From Desulfobacteraceae bacterium (GTDB lineage: Bacteria; Desulfobacterota; Desulfobacteria; Desulfobacterales; UBA5616): DNA of 10,129 bases. The stretch covers positions 1 to 10,129 of the forward strand of contig JAUXEW010000083.1 in the NCBI GenBank assembly GCA_030620375.1. Direction: 5' to 3'. Below the pieces are notes generated by a model, which was not told where the DNA came from, did not search any database, and saw only the letters and a list, made by a program, of their open reading frames with translations. A program made the translations under genes and the position numbers. Positions within the stretch are counted from its first letter, which is position 1. Every line of letters begins with the position of its first letter. Of the stretch, positions 1 to 7,273 are shown in pieces.

Positions 1-1289
1 ATCTGGACCAGCATAGGCAGGCATCCGCCCATGGGATTAACCTTATAGGTTCGATATAATCCCATAACTTCTTCATTCATTTTTTTCTTGTCATCTTTAT
101 ATTTTTCTCTGATTTCCGTCATTAAGGGCTGTATCTTTTTCATTTCATTCATGGATTTATAACTTTTTGATCCTAACGGCCATAAGATGATCTTAATAAG
201 GGTTGTCAAGACAATAATGGCAATACCATAATTTGGAATACCGCTATACAACAAATTCATTAACCATACACAGGGTTTGGCAATAAAAGTGAACATGCCG
301 AAATCTACCGCTTTGTCTAATCCACGATTAAATGATTTTAGAATTGGTGTGCTTTTCGGTCCGAAATATAACTGGTACTGATAAACCTGTTGGGTACCCG
401 GAGGAAGGCTCTTGGCAGGTTGAATATACTGGCTTGCTAAAAAATTCGTCTCGTTTGTCAAGAGTCGCAAACTGGCATCCACCGAATTTTTAGGAATAAT
501 GCTGGAAATAAAATAACGATCTTGAAAGGCAATCCAGTCTAACTTTCCGGTAAATATGTTTTTATCTTTTATTTTCTTGATCTTTATCTTTTCAAGATGA
601 TTGTTTATCAGGGCACTAGGACCGACAAAACCGTATCTAGCCTGGTCTTTCGGCAATGCATTTAATAAAGAGATTACCAGGTTGTCCCGAAAAGTCTTGT
701 CTGAACCATTTTTAATAGTAATATTCAGATCGATCATATACGTGTCGGGTGAAAAGGTAAAACTTTTTTCCACCGTCAACCCGTAGATAGAACTATTACG
801 GAAAGCGATATTTATGGGCTCATCAATAACCTTAAAGTTGTTTTGAGCAACGCCTGCGACGAATTTTGCTGCATTAAGATCTGCAACGCTGTTTTTCTCA
901 AAATCAAGCCGTACTGTCCCTATCGTTGGATTTTGGTCCACCATTTCCAAGAATGATGAATCCGGATCAATCGTCTCCCTGTATTTTTTTAACACAAAGC
1001 TTTCAAAGACCGCGCCTGTCTCTGACACTTTCACCCTATATAAGGGTGTGTCGATCACAATCGTTCTAGAGGGTTTCTCCGGTTCATCGGCGCCATCCGT
1101 GAATGCGGGTTTCCCCTCTTGAATAATGCTCCCTTTCGTTAATGGTTCCGGTGCTTCTATCGGTTCTTGTTGGGATGCCATCTCTTGACGTGGGTGTTGA
1201 ACCGGCTCTTTATCAACAAAAAACACTTCCCACAATAAAAACACTAAAAAGGAAAGTGCGATGGCTATCAATATCCGCGCTTGTTCCAT
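1..1289 (-). CDS. yidC: Membrane protein insertase YidC (partial, C-terminus beyond left edge)
   Basis: YidC inserts and folds inner-membrane proteins, alone or with SecYEG. This gene was translated by hand because it runs off the window; 429 residues are present and roughly the last 110-120 expected for the family are missing. Residues 4-24 form an N-terminal membrane anchor (ILIAIALSFLVFLLW). A charged, proline-rich linker follows to about residue 75, then the large beta-rich periplasmic domain typical of Gram-negative YidC to about 320. The insertase core begins near 330, with a membrane helix around 351-371. Thr362 and Lys366 fall where the E. coli groove has Thr and Arg; Lys keeps the positive charge. 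The cytoplasmic helical hairpin follows, and the conserved NPMGGCLPMLVQ stretch (418-429) meets the edge. The ATG at 1287-1289 has GGAG seven bases upstream. It is the last visible gene of the rpmH-rnpA-yidD-yidC cluster, but 308 bases separate it from yidD. Confidence 0.97.
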   Translation of the reverse strand, partial: MEQARILIAIALSFLVFLLWEVFFVDKEPVQHPRQEMASQQEPIEAPEPLTKGSIIQEGKPAFTDGADEPEKPSRTIVIDTPLYRVKVSETGAVFESFVLKKYRETIDPDSSFLEMVDQNPTIGTVRLDFEKNSVADLNAAKFVAGVAQNNFKVIDEPINIAFRNSSIYGLTVEKSFTFSPDTYMIDLNITIKNGSDKTFRDNLVISLLNALPKDQARYGFVGPSALINNHLEKIKIKKIKDKNIFTGKLDWIAFQDRYFISSIIPKNSVDASLRLLTNETNFLASQYIQPAKSLPPGTQQVYQYQLYFGPKSTPILKSFNRGLDKAVDFGMFTFIAKPCVWLMNLLYSGIPNYGIAIIVLTTLIKIILWPLGSKSYKSMNEMKKIQPLMTEIREKYKDDKKKMNEEVMGLYRTYKVNPMGGCLPMLVQ

Positions 1290-1597
1290 AATCTACTCCA
1301 CATAATACACCATTTTAGACTATGAATCCGGAAGTCAGAACTTAAAGGAATTATCCACTTTTTTATGCTGACGCCTGAATTCTCCAAATTAAAAAAATTT
1401 CAAGTATTTTTAGCTATTATTTACAAAGATAATCATTGCGGGGTGGGATCAAGGCGGAGTGATAACGTTTCATCACCAGACATATACTCTCAGCACCGTT
1501 TTTTATGACCGCATTGGTATGAATCATATTTACGGATAGATAGCAGTGCTTGCGAAACATATCAGCGACTGGTCAGGCATCAGAAACCGGTTGCCCA
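1290..1597. other. 308-base non-coding gap between yidD and yidC
   Basis: In most genomes yidD and yidC are nearly adjacent, so this gap is long. Neither strand shows a convincing gene. Very short ATG-initiated frames exist on the minus strand but lack ribosome binding sites. The part next to yidC (about 1380-1435) is strongly AT-rich. A weak -10-like TAAAAT lies on the minus strand about 20 bases upstream of the yidC ATG, but with a poor -35, so a separate yidC promoter is possible but not shown. An imperfect palindrome lies at 1459-1476. I see no GC-rich hairpin with a T tract, so no intrinsic terminator. Confidence 0.6.
1459..1476. repeat. Imperfect palindrome, GTGAT-N8-ATCAC
   Basis: The arms GTGAT and ATCAC flank an eight-base centre containing the self-complementary AACGTT. 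The size and symmetry would suit a dimeric regulator's operator, and it lies upstream of yidC on the minus strand. A five-base arm can easily arise by chance, so this is only a candidate. Confidence 0.25.
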
Positions 1598-1846
1598 TCA
1601 GGGCACAGGGTCAACCCCCCCCCTGTTAAAGGGATGGCAGCGAACGATGCGTCTAAACGCCAAATAAAGCCCCTTTGGCATTCCGTAGCGATCCATTGCC
1701 TGATAAGCATAATCAGAACAGGTCGGATAAAAACGGCAGGCAGGCCCCAAGATGGGCGATAAAACATATTGATAAGCCCTTATGAGAAACAATGCTGATC
1801 TAAGAAATATGTTGTTACGGTTCAAGATTTCTTGATATCCTGTCAA
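1598..1846 (-). CDS. yidD: Membrane protein insertion efficiency factor YidD
   Basis: YidD is a small peripheral inner-membrane protein that assists YidC-dependent insertion. The 82-residue product has the family core: a short amphipathic N-terminus (RSALFLIRAYQYVLSP), then GPACRFYPTCSDYA around residues 35-47, and CHPFNRGGVDPVP at the C-terminus. Conserved cysteines are at 37, 43 and 70, and the usual DPVP ending is intact. The furthest upstream start is a TTG at 1844-1846, inside the end of rnpA, overlapping it by 32 bases. A second in-frame TTG lies seven codons later, at 1823-1825, also overlapping rnpA. There is no ATG or GTG before the conserved region, so the exact start is uncertain. 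The overlap implies translational coupling to rnpA. Confidence 0.95.
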   Translation of the reverse strand: MTGYQEILNRNNIFLRSALFLIRAYQYVLSPILGPACRFYPTCSDYAYQAMDRYGMPKGLYLAFRRIVRCHPFNRGGVDPVP

Positions 1847-2171
1847 ATATTTCTTTTAACGAAAAAAAAACCTGATCTGATGATAAATCTGCGGCTGCCT
1901 TTTTGGCAATAAGACTAATATCCCAGTTTCCATCAATTTTATATCGGTTTAAACGAAAATGCTCCCGAGATAACCGTCTTAACCTGCTTCGAACTGTCGC
2001 GCAACCCACTTTTTTTGATACCGTGATACCGAGGCGAACCCTATTCGATAGGCCTGGGGATAAAATGACGATAAAATGTGCGTTAGATAATTTTGTGCCG
2101 ATCTTGGATAATCGAAGAAATTCGTGCCGCTTTAGCAGTCTGTCAGCCTTTGTAAAAGAAAAAAGAGCCAA
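1815..2171 (-). CDS. rnpA: Ribonuclease P protein component
   Basis: This is the basic protein subunit of RNase P, which helps the catalytic RNA cleave the 5' leader from pre-tRNAs. Seen are the family N-terminus FTKADRLLKRHEFLR, the core LGITVSKKVG, and the arginine-rich helix CATVRSRLRRLSREHFR. The usual RNR motif reads RSR here (residues 61-63 of the 118-residue product), and the Asn of the usual KKVGNA is Cys; both are mild departures. The chosen TTG start at 2169-2171 has GGAG (2182-2185) ten bases upstream and gives the common start MALFSFTKADRLL. A longer form from a TTG at 2205-2207 adds 12 atypical residues (130 in total) and lacks a well-placed ribosome binding site. The gene lies 144 bases downstream of rpmH and overlaps yidD. 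Confidence 0.95.
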   Translation of the reverse strand: MALFSFTKADRLLKRHEFLRLSKIGTKLSNAHFIVILSPGLSNRVRLGITVSKKVGCATVRSRLRRLSREHFRLNRYKIDGNWDISLIAKKAAADLSSDQVFFSLKEIFDRISRNLEP

Positions 2172-2315
2172 GGATTTGTTTCTCCAAAAAAAGCGGCTGT
2201 TCCGCAAAATTACGTCATAAAAAGCCCCTCAGTTAATAAAAATTATGTTATCAATTTCTATGTCGCCTTTCCCGCATAAAAAACTCAACGTAATCATTCA
2301 TAAATTCCGGACCAC

Positions 2316-2450
2316 TTAAACCGATAAGCGATGTCTTCCCTTTGCCCTTCGCCGATTAATAATCTTTCTCCCCGCTTTTGTTGACATCCGTTTTAAGAAA
2401 CCATGTGTTCTGGCACGTTTGGTTCTACTGGGCTGATATGTTCTCTTCAT
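2316..2450 (-). CDS. rpmH: 50S ribosomal protein L34
   Basis: This 44-residue gene encodes L34, a small, very basic protein buried in the 23S rRNA of the large subunit. The translation starts MKRTYQPSRTKRARTHGF and continues through LKRMSTKAGRKIINRRRAKG to RHRLSV, matching the family along its full length. The ATG is at 2448-2450, with GAGG about ten bases upstream, and the TAA is at 2316-2318. It heads the rpmH-rnpA-yidD set. A sigma70-like promoter lies about 165 bases upstream, leaving a long untranslated leader. Confidence 0.98.
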   Translation of the reverse strand: MKRTYQPSRTKRARTHGFLKRMSTKAGRKIINRRRAKGRHRLSV

Positions 2451-2612
2451 AATGAAATGTCCTCTGGCAACGATTAAATTCTATTGTCTGAAAACCCCGA
2501 TGATTTACACCGGTAGGTCTTTTTATCGCTAACGGTTCACCTTCCTTGAATTTTAGGAAAATTGCGCCTTTTTTAAAGGCCCCCGCTTTTAGACGCTTAC
2601 CGCAATCTAACA

Positions 2613-2641
2613 AGTTAACCACCATAAATTTATAAAGTCAA
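2613..2641 (-). promoter_or_regulatory. Predicted sigma70 promoter for rpmH-rnpA-yidD
   Basis: On the minus strand, TTGACT (2636-2641) is followed by a 17-base spacer and TTAACT (2613-2618). The -35 is close to consensus and the spacing ideal, but the -10 is weak (three of six). It sits just after the rng stop codon, within an AT-rich patch, as expected for a separately expressed ribosomal protein gene. The start of transcription would fall near 2606, giving a leader of about 155 bases with no clear gene in it. Confidence 0.5.
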
Positions 2642-2662
2642 CAGTTAAAATTGATGTTTCCT

Positions 2663-4207
2663 TTAATTCTTAAAGATTTCAACAGCTTCAAAGTCCTCAA
2701 AATAAAACTGCTGATTCGGATATATGATAATCTGCTTTCCGATCTTTTCTTCCAAAGAAATGATTATATGATTTTCTTCTCCATGGAGAAGTTCAGCAAT
2801 TTCGGGATTTACACTTAACGATATTTTTCCACCCGTCATGTCTTGAGTATCGCGAACGACTTCCCTATAAATATTATAGCAAACGGATTGTTTGGATAAT
2901 AAGTACCCCTCGCCCTCACAGTAAGAACAAGGTTCACAAATCGTCCTCGTCAACGGCTTTTTTACCCGTTTTCGGGTCATTTCGATCAAGCCCATATCAG
3001 ACATCGGGAGAACATTGGTTTTGCTCCTGTCCTTCTTTAGTGCTTCAACGAGTGCATTATAAACTTTTTCCTGATTTGACTTTTTTTCCATATCTATAAA
3101 GTCAATAATAACAATGCCCCCTATGTCGCGAAGACGAATCTGATAGGCAATCTCTTTTACCGCCTCTAAATTTATTTTAAGGATGGTTTCTTCCAAATTA
3201 TGGTTATGCTTTCCGACATATCGACCGGTATTCACATCGATGGCCACCAATGCTTCCGTATGATCAATTACAATGTAACCTCCTGATTTTAACCATACTT
3301 TCCGTTTCAACGCCCTTGAAATATCTACCTCTATATGGTGTATATCAAATATCGGTTCCAGTCCTTCGTAAAGTTCAACAGAATCTTTGAGGCTCGGCAT
3401 AAAGGTATCTAAAAAAGTGAGTATGGCCTCATGACCCTGTCTGGTGTCGATGATCAGTTTATCCGCTTCACGAATCAACAGGTCTCTTACCGCCCTCAGT
3501 GTCACGGAAAGCTCCTGATGCAAAAGAGATAGAGCTGGCGCTGTTTCAAAACGTTTTTGTAGGTTTCTCCATAAATTGTTTAAAAAATTCATTTCATATA
3601 ATAGTTTTTCCTCATTTACGCCCTCAGCGGCCGTTCTTACAATGTATCCGTAATTCCCTACCCGTATCTGGCTTATTATTTTTTTTAGCCTGCTTCGCTC
3701 GGTGTCGTCTTCTATGCGCCTGGATACGCCGATGTGATCGGAATTGGGCATGAGCACTAAAAATCTTCCTGGCAGTGATATGTGGGATGTGGCTCGGGCG
3801 CCTTTGGTCCCAATCGGAGATTTGGCCACTTGAACCATTATCTCCTGGCCTTCCTTAATTAGGTCTTCTATGTGATACCGCATCGATTCTACCGACACAT
3901 CCGTATCGACAGTTTCAACTTCGTGAGCAATATTCGTATCATCTTCAGCCACAAATTGCGGTGCCACATCTTTATGATTTTCTCTGATTACATCACCGGC
4001 ATAGAGAAACGCCGCCTGGCCTAGACCGATATCTACGAAAGCGGCCTGCATGCCTGGCAGCACTCTCTGAACCCTCCCTTTATATATATTTCCGGCAATA
4101 TCTGAAATATCCCCTCGCTCGATAAAAAGTTCCACCAGGTTCCCGTCTTCAAGCATAGCCACACGGGTTTCGTGTTCGGTGGAATTAATAATCAATTGTT
4201 TATACAT
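2663..4207 (-). CDS. rng: Ribonuclease G (Rne/Rng family endoribonuclease)
   Basis: This single-strand-specific, 5'-end-sensitive endoribonuclease matures rRNA and turns over mRNA in the cytoplasm. The 514-residue product starts MYKQLIINSTEHETRV, the usual RNase G N-terminus. An S1-like RNA-binding domain follows (about 35-135), containing an acidic insertion near 80-108 that E. coli RNase G lacks. The catalytic region has the two metal-binding aspartates in AIDVNTG (Asp324) and IIDFIDM (Asp369). The CEPCSYC motif (Cys424, 427, 430) is the zinc-link region that joins subunits. There is no long C-terminal degradosome scaffold, so it is RNase G-like rather than RNase E-like. In-frame ATGs at 4232-4234 and 4262-4264 could add 9 or 19 residues; the last is two bases from the upstream stop codon. 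I prefer 4207 on homology, although its ribosome binding site is weak. Confidence 0.96.
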   Translation of the reverse strand: MYKQLIINSTEHETRVAMLEDGNLVELFIERGDISDIAGNIYKGRVQRVLPGMQAAFVDIGLGQAAFLYAGDVIRENHKDVAPQFVAEDDTNIAHEVETVDTDVSVESMRYHIEDLIKEGQEIMVQVAKSPIGTKGARATSHISLPGRFLVLMPNSDHIGVSRRIEDDTERSRLKKIISQIRVGNYGYIVRTAAEGVNEEKLLYEMNFLNNLWRNLQKRFETAPALSLLHQELSVTLRAVRDLLIREADKLIIDTRQGHEAILTFLDTFMPSLKDSVELYEGLEPIFDIHHIEVDISRALKRKVWLKSGGYIVIDHTEALVAIDVNTGRYVGKHNHNLEETILKINLEAVKEIAYQIRLRDIGGIVIIDFIDMEKKSNQEKVYNALVEALKKDRSKTNVLPMSDMGLIEMTRKRVKKPLTRTICEPCSYCEGEGYLLSKQSVCYNIYREVVRDTQDMTGGKISLSVNPEIAELLHGEENHIIISLEEKIGKQIIIYPNQQFYFEDFEAVEIFKN

Positions 4208-4266
4208 GGGCCGTTCTTTCGCTAAGAATTTCATAATGAATCTCGTTCTCTTTAGGATCAACATTT

Positions 4267-6759
4267 TTACAGCTTGACTACACCGGCCGTTTTAATAAGG
4301 TCCTCTCCCAAACCCAAGACATGGTGTAGTACATCCACAGGTCTTATGGTTTTTTCCCGGTTGGGCGGAATTGATATTTTTAACCTGTCGGGGGCCTGCA
4401 TCTCTATATTTGAAACCAACGCTTTCAAGTTAATTTTTCTTATCTTCCCTTTTTGATTGACCTGTGTAATACAAAATTTTTCGGCATTTATAAAACATTC
4501 TAAAGCGTTTTCATTGAAATGGCCATTCTTTAATGTAACCATATAATTTACTTGCTTTGCCATGTCTTTTGACAGTGAATCGTCACACGCTTTAATAAAA
4601 AGGCCTTCCGGCAAATGGGCATTTAAACCAATTAAGACCTGCTGCGGATTTACCGTCTGATGAACCGTTAAATATACGACCTCATTTAAGCCTTCAATGC
4701 CTATGGGTAATGGGTCTTCAAAAGAGATTTTTGGCTTTGGATGAAACCCTTCGGAATATTTTACCAATATTCCGGCCCGTCTAATGGCTCTTACCATAAT
4801 GTTGACCAGTTCAAGATGACTTAAATATTTTGCCTGATTTTTTTTGGAATAGGTCAGTTTCAACCGTCTATACTCAGGACGATCATTATTTTTAGCGGAT
4901 ATCGGATCAAACGATTCTGTGTTTATAGGGTCGTATACCTCTGGTGCAATTTTTTTAAAATCACAAACCCCGCACATACTGCAATCTCCCCATCGACAAT
5001 CCGGCGTAGGGCTTCCTTCAATTGCCTTTTCCCATTCATTCTGTAAAAATGTTTTCCTTACTTTAGTATCAATATGCTCCCACGGTAAAGGCTCTTCAAA
5101 ACTACGCGTTCGGGTCGTAAAGAAGTTAATGTCGACATCCGTTTCCGATAGCGCCTTTTCCCACAAATCAAACTGAAACTGGTCACTCCATCCATCAAAT
5201 CGGCATCCTCTTTTATAACTATTTGTAAGTAATCTGGACAACCGGCGATCCCCGCGAGCCCAAAGCCCTTCTAATATACTGACTTCAGGATTTTGCCATT
5301 TAAAATGAATTCCCGGCATCTTTAGGTGGGCCTTAAGCCAATATATTTTTTCCTTTGATTCTTTTAACGAAACCTGTGATGCCCATTGGAAGGGTGTATG
5401 GGGTTTCGGAATGAACGTGGCAACACTAACCGTGATCCGGTAGTGCCCCCGGTTATTTCCTTTGATTTTTCGCAATTTTTTAACAAGGTCGACAATGCCG
5501 TGGAGATCTCCGTCGGTCTCCATGGGAAGACCAACCATAAAGTATAATTTAATTCCCTGCCAGCCCAGCATCAATGCATTTCTAACAGCATCGAAAATGT
5601 CTTTTTCCGAAATGTTTTTATTAATAATATCTCGAAGTCGTTGACTTCCTGCCTCAGGGGCAATCGTAAACCCTGTTTTCCTTATGGACTTAATCACCTT
5701 CATCAATCTTGATGTTAATGTCTCCGCACGGACAGACGGTAGAGAAATGGCTGTCGGATGCGCGCGGGATTGATCGGTTAAATGTTCCATTAATGGCACA
5801 ATACCGCTGTAATCACCAGAACTTAACGATAACAGCGACAACTCCTCATACCCGGTGCCGGATAGGGAGTTTTCGGACAGTTTTAAAAGCTTTTTCAAAG
5901 ACCGTTCACGCACGGGGCGATATATCATGCCTGCCTGGCAAAACCGGCATCCTCGGGTACATCCTCTCGCAATTTCAATTCGTAGCCGATCATGCACCGG
6001 TTTCCCGTAGGGTATGACCGGTGACGCCGGAAAGACCGTATGGTCAAAATCGCTGACAATAGCCCTTGTAACCTTCTGATATCCCGTATGCTTCGGGCTT
6101 ATTGTCTGAAATCCGGCGGGGCCTATAAGCGTCTTAAAAAAGGAAGGAATATATACGCCCTCTATTTTCGACCAGGCGTTTAAGAGGTGCTCCTTTTCTT
6201 TTTGGTGGCCATCTTTCCATTCTAAATAAACTCGGCACATATGCATGATTACCCGTTCCCCGTCTCCGATCACCATCGCGTCAAACAATTCAGCCACCGG
6301 TTCGGGATTACAGGTGCAGGGACCACCGGCAATAACCAATGGGAAAGAAAGATCCCTTTCAGATGAAAAAAAAGGGATTTTTGCCAAATCCAGCATAAAG
6401 AGTATGTTGGTGTAATTGAGTTCATACAAAAGGCTGAAACCGATTATATCAAAATTGCTCAATGGCGTATGGGTTTCTAACGACATCAGGGGAATTTCAG
6501 CAGATTTTAATCGAGTCGCCATATCAACACCTGGCGCAAAAACTCTTTCAGCCGCTATATTTCTGTTTTTATTTAATATGTTATATAATATCTGAAGGCC
6601 GAAATGAGATGTGCCGATATCGTAAAGATCTGGAAATGCAAGCGCCACTCGAAGATCAATTCCTAAGGAATCTTTTTTAATGGTGTTTATTTCTGAGCCT
6701 AAATGTCGACTAGGTTTTTCCACCAGCGATAAAATGTCTTGAAATGAATTGTCCGTCAT
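4267..6759 (-). CDS. B12-binding/radical SAM protein fused to DUF2344 domain (TIGR03960 + TIGR03936 type)
   Basis: The 830-residue protein joins two families often encoded side by side. Residues 1-240 resemble the B12-binding-like N-terminal region of TIGR03960 proteins, including FPDLYDIGTSHFG and IAGGPCTCNPEP. The radical SAM core starts at about 258; its CTRGCRFC motif (Cys267, 271, 274) binds the [4Fe-4S] cluster that cleaves S-adenosylmethionine. A second cysteine set at 588, 593, 596 and 599 may hold another iron-sulfur cluster or zinc. From about 632, the RRLKLTYSKKNQAKYLSHLE and EGFHPKPKISF stretches mark the DUF2344/TIGR03936 domain, which runs to the C-terminus. The substrate is not established; placement before rng and ribosomal genes is recurrent, so an RNA- or ribosome-related role is a reasonable inference. 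The ATG start has GGA four bases upstream, and a promoter lies at 6802-6831. The rng start follows after 2-59 bases, so the two are probably co-transcribed. Confidence 0.92.
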   Translation of the reverse strand: MTDNSFQDILSLVEKPSRHLGSEINTIKKDSLGIDLRVALAFPDLYDIGTSHFGLQILYNILNKNRNIAAERVFAPGVDMATRLKSAEIPLMSLETHTPLSNFDIIGFSLLYELNYTNILFMLDLAKIPFFSSERDLSFPLVIAGGPCTCNPEPVAELFDAMVIGDGERVIMHMCRVYLEWKDGHQKEKEHLLNAWSKIEGVYIPSFFKTLIGPAGFQTISPKHTGYQKVTRAIVSDFDHTVFPASPVIPYGKPVHDRLRIEIARGCTRGCRFCQAGMIYRPVRERSLKKLLKLSENSLSGTGYEELSLLSLSSGDYSGIVPLMEHLTDQSRAHPTAISLPSVRAETLTSRLMKVIKSIRKTGFTIAPEAGSQRLRDIINKNISEKDIFDAVRNALMLGWQGIKLYFMVGLPMETDGDLHGIVDLVKKLRKIKGNNRGHYRITVSVATFIPKPHTPFQWASQVSLKESKEKIYWLKAHLKMPGIHFKWQNPEVSILEGLWARGDRRLSRLLTNSYKRGCRFDGWSDQFQFDLWEKALSETDVDINFFTTRTRSFEEPLPWEHIDTKVRKTFLQNEWEKAIEGSPTPDCRWGDCSMCGVCDFKKIAPEVYDPINTESFDPISAKNNDRPEYRRLKLTYSKKNQAKYLSHLELVNIMVRAIRRAGILVKYSEGFHPKPKISFEDPLPIGIEGLNEVVYLTVHQTVNPQQVLIGLNAHLPEGLFIKACDDSLSKDMAKQVNYMVTLKNGHFNENALECFINAEKFCITQVNQKGKIRKINLKALVSNIEMQAPDRLKISIPPNREKTIRPVDVLHHVLGLGEDLIKTAGVVKL

Positions 6760-6801
6760 GATGTCCGTTTTCTGTTAACATGCTTTCATCGTCCCAATTA
6801 A

Positions 6802-6831
6802 TTTATACAATTATATGGGTATACTTGTAAA
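6802..6831 (-). promoter_or_regulatory. Predicted sigma70 promoter for the radical SAM gene and rng
   Basis: On the minus strand, TTTACA (6826-6831) and TATAAA (6802-6807) each match consensus at five of six positions and are separated by 18 bases. Transcription would start near 6795, leaving a leader of about 36 bases before the ATG at 6759. A second TATAAT lies inside the spacer (6810-6815) but has no good -35 at the right distance. Confidence 0.6.
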
Positions 6832-6837
6832 GCTTCA

Positions 6838-6860
6838 TGCCGGCATATTATTTTCCGGCA
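6838..6860. repeat. Inverted repeat TGCCGG-N11-CCGGCA
   Basis: Six-base GC-rich arms surround an AT-rich 11-base centre, just upstream of the predicted -35 of the leftward promoter. CCGGCA also occurs here as a direct repeat. The position would suit a regulator binding site, or the fold could form a small hairpin. There is no following T tract on either strand, so it is not a typical terminator. Confidence 0.35.
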
Positions 6861-6961
6861 ACCGATTTTTCAAAGAAAAACGGCAGATATGAAACACCAA
6901 TTTAGGGCTTGATACGCTACCTGTATTTTTACATAAAGGCGCGATATATTGATTTTTTTTA

Positions 6962-6996
6962 TTGACAAGCAACAATATGTTGTATTATTGAATAAT
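6962..6996 (+). promoter_or_regulatory. Candidate promoter with palindromic operator-like spacer
   Basis: A perfect -35 TTGACA (6962-6967) is followed by 15 bases and TATTAT (6983-6988); the spacing is two bases short of ideal. The spacer contains the palindrome CAACA-ATA-TGTTG (6970-6982), and a second one, ATTATT-G-AATAAT (6984-6996), overlaps the -10. Overlap of symmetric sites with the promoter is typical of repressor control, but no regulator gene is in view. If active, it would give a leader of about 270 bases before the gene at 7274. Confidence 0.35.
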
Positions 6997-7070
6997 TTAT
7001 TTTAACTCAACAAAAATGCTCTCTTCGCTTAAAATCTTGTCCTGTATCTAGATATCTAAACCCTATGCAT

Positions 7071-7138
7071 CGGTTAACGGCTAACCGCCGTCTCAATAGA
7101 AGTGGCGGCAAGGAAATACTAAACTGTCTCAAGCGGTT
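7071..7138 (+). other. Patch of mutually exclusive hairpins upstream of the LytR_C/TolC gene
   Basis: The segment at 7082-7089 (TAACCGCC) can pair in three ways: its TAACCG with CGGTTA at 7071-7076, its CCGCC with GGCGG at 7104-7108, and AACCGC (7083-7088) with GCGGTT at 7133-7138. GTCTCAA also occurs twice (7090-7096 and 7126-7132). Competing pairings are the hallmark of attenuators and riboswitches, yet no known class is recognised and short stems can arise by chance. It would lie in the transcript only if the upstream promoter near 6962 is used. Confidence 0.3.
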
Positions 7139-7167
7139 CTCCCGACAACAAGCTGGAATATAACACA

Positions 7168-7196
7168 TTGACTTTTTAAAGCCTTTTTTATAAAAT
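7168..7196 (+). promoter_or_regulatory. Predicted sigma70 promoter for the LytR_C/TolC gene
   Basis: TTGACT (7168-7173), a 17-base spacer and TAAAAT (7191-7196) give five of six matches at both hexamers with ideal spacing. Transcription would begin near 7203, leaving a leader of about 70 bases before the ATG at 7274. This is the best rightward promoter in the intergenic region. Confidence 0.65.
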
Positions 7197-7273
7197 TTTG
7201 ATACGGGCATTACCGATACCGGTTTGATATAGACGCCCCTTTACATTAAATCTCTATTATAGGAAAAAATGAA

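Larger units (their letters stand above)
6760..7273. other. 514-base divergent intergenic region
   Basis: This lies between the minus-strand radical SAM gene and the plus-strand LytR_C/TolC gene. It contains a promoter facing left (6802-6831), two candidate promoters facing right (6962-6988 and 7168-7196), inverted repeats at 6838-6860, 6970-6982 and 6984-6996, and a GC-richer patch with overlapping hairpins at 7071-7138. The stretch 6863-6883 can also fold into a long AT-rich hairpin with a bulged base. Short open frames on both strands lack ribosome binding sites and recognisable motifs. Its length and structure leave room for an untranslated regulatory RNA, but none is recognised. Confidence 0.6.

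Noticed and set aside
1573..1767. 64-residue minus-strand frame within yidD
   Set aside because: It lies in another frame over the strongly conserved YidD coding sequence and resembles no family.
2251..2301. 16-residue minus-strand frame (MNDYVEFFMRERRHRN) between rpmH and rnpA
   Set aside because: It has no clear ribosome binding site, and its length is expected by chance.
2425..2625. 66-residue minus-strand open frame between rng and rpmH
   Set aside because: It starts within eight bases of the predicted rpmH -10, overlaps the rpmH start, has no ribosome binding site and no recognisable motif. It is better read as the untranslated leader.
6863..6883. Intrinsic terminator from the CCG...CGG hairpin
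   Set aside because: The stem is mostly A-T with a bulge and no T tract follows; there is also no gene upstream on either strand that would need it.
7065..7163. 32-residue basic plus-strand frame (MHRLTANRRLNRSGG...)
   Set aside because: No ribosome binding site upstream, and its codons coincide with the competing hairpins, which explain the base pattern better.
7007..7210. 67-residue minus-strand frame in the divergent intergenic region
   Set aside because: Cysteine- and arginine-rich with no motif or ribosome binding site; it covers the rightward promoter and hairpin patch. A transposase remnant was considered but no family signature was found.
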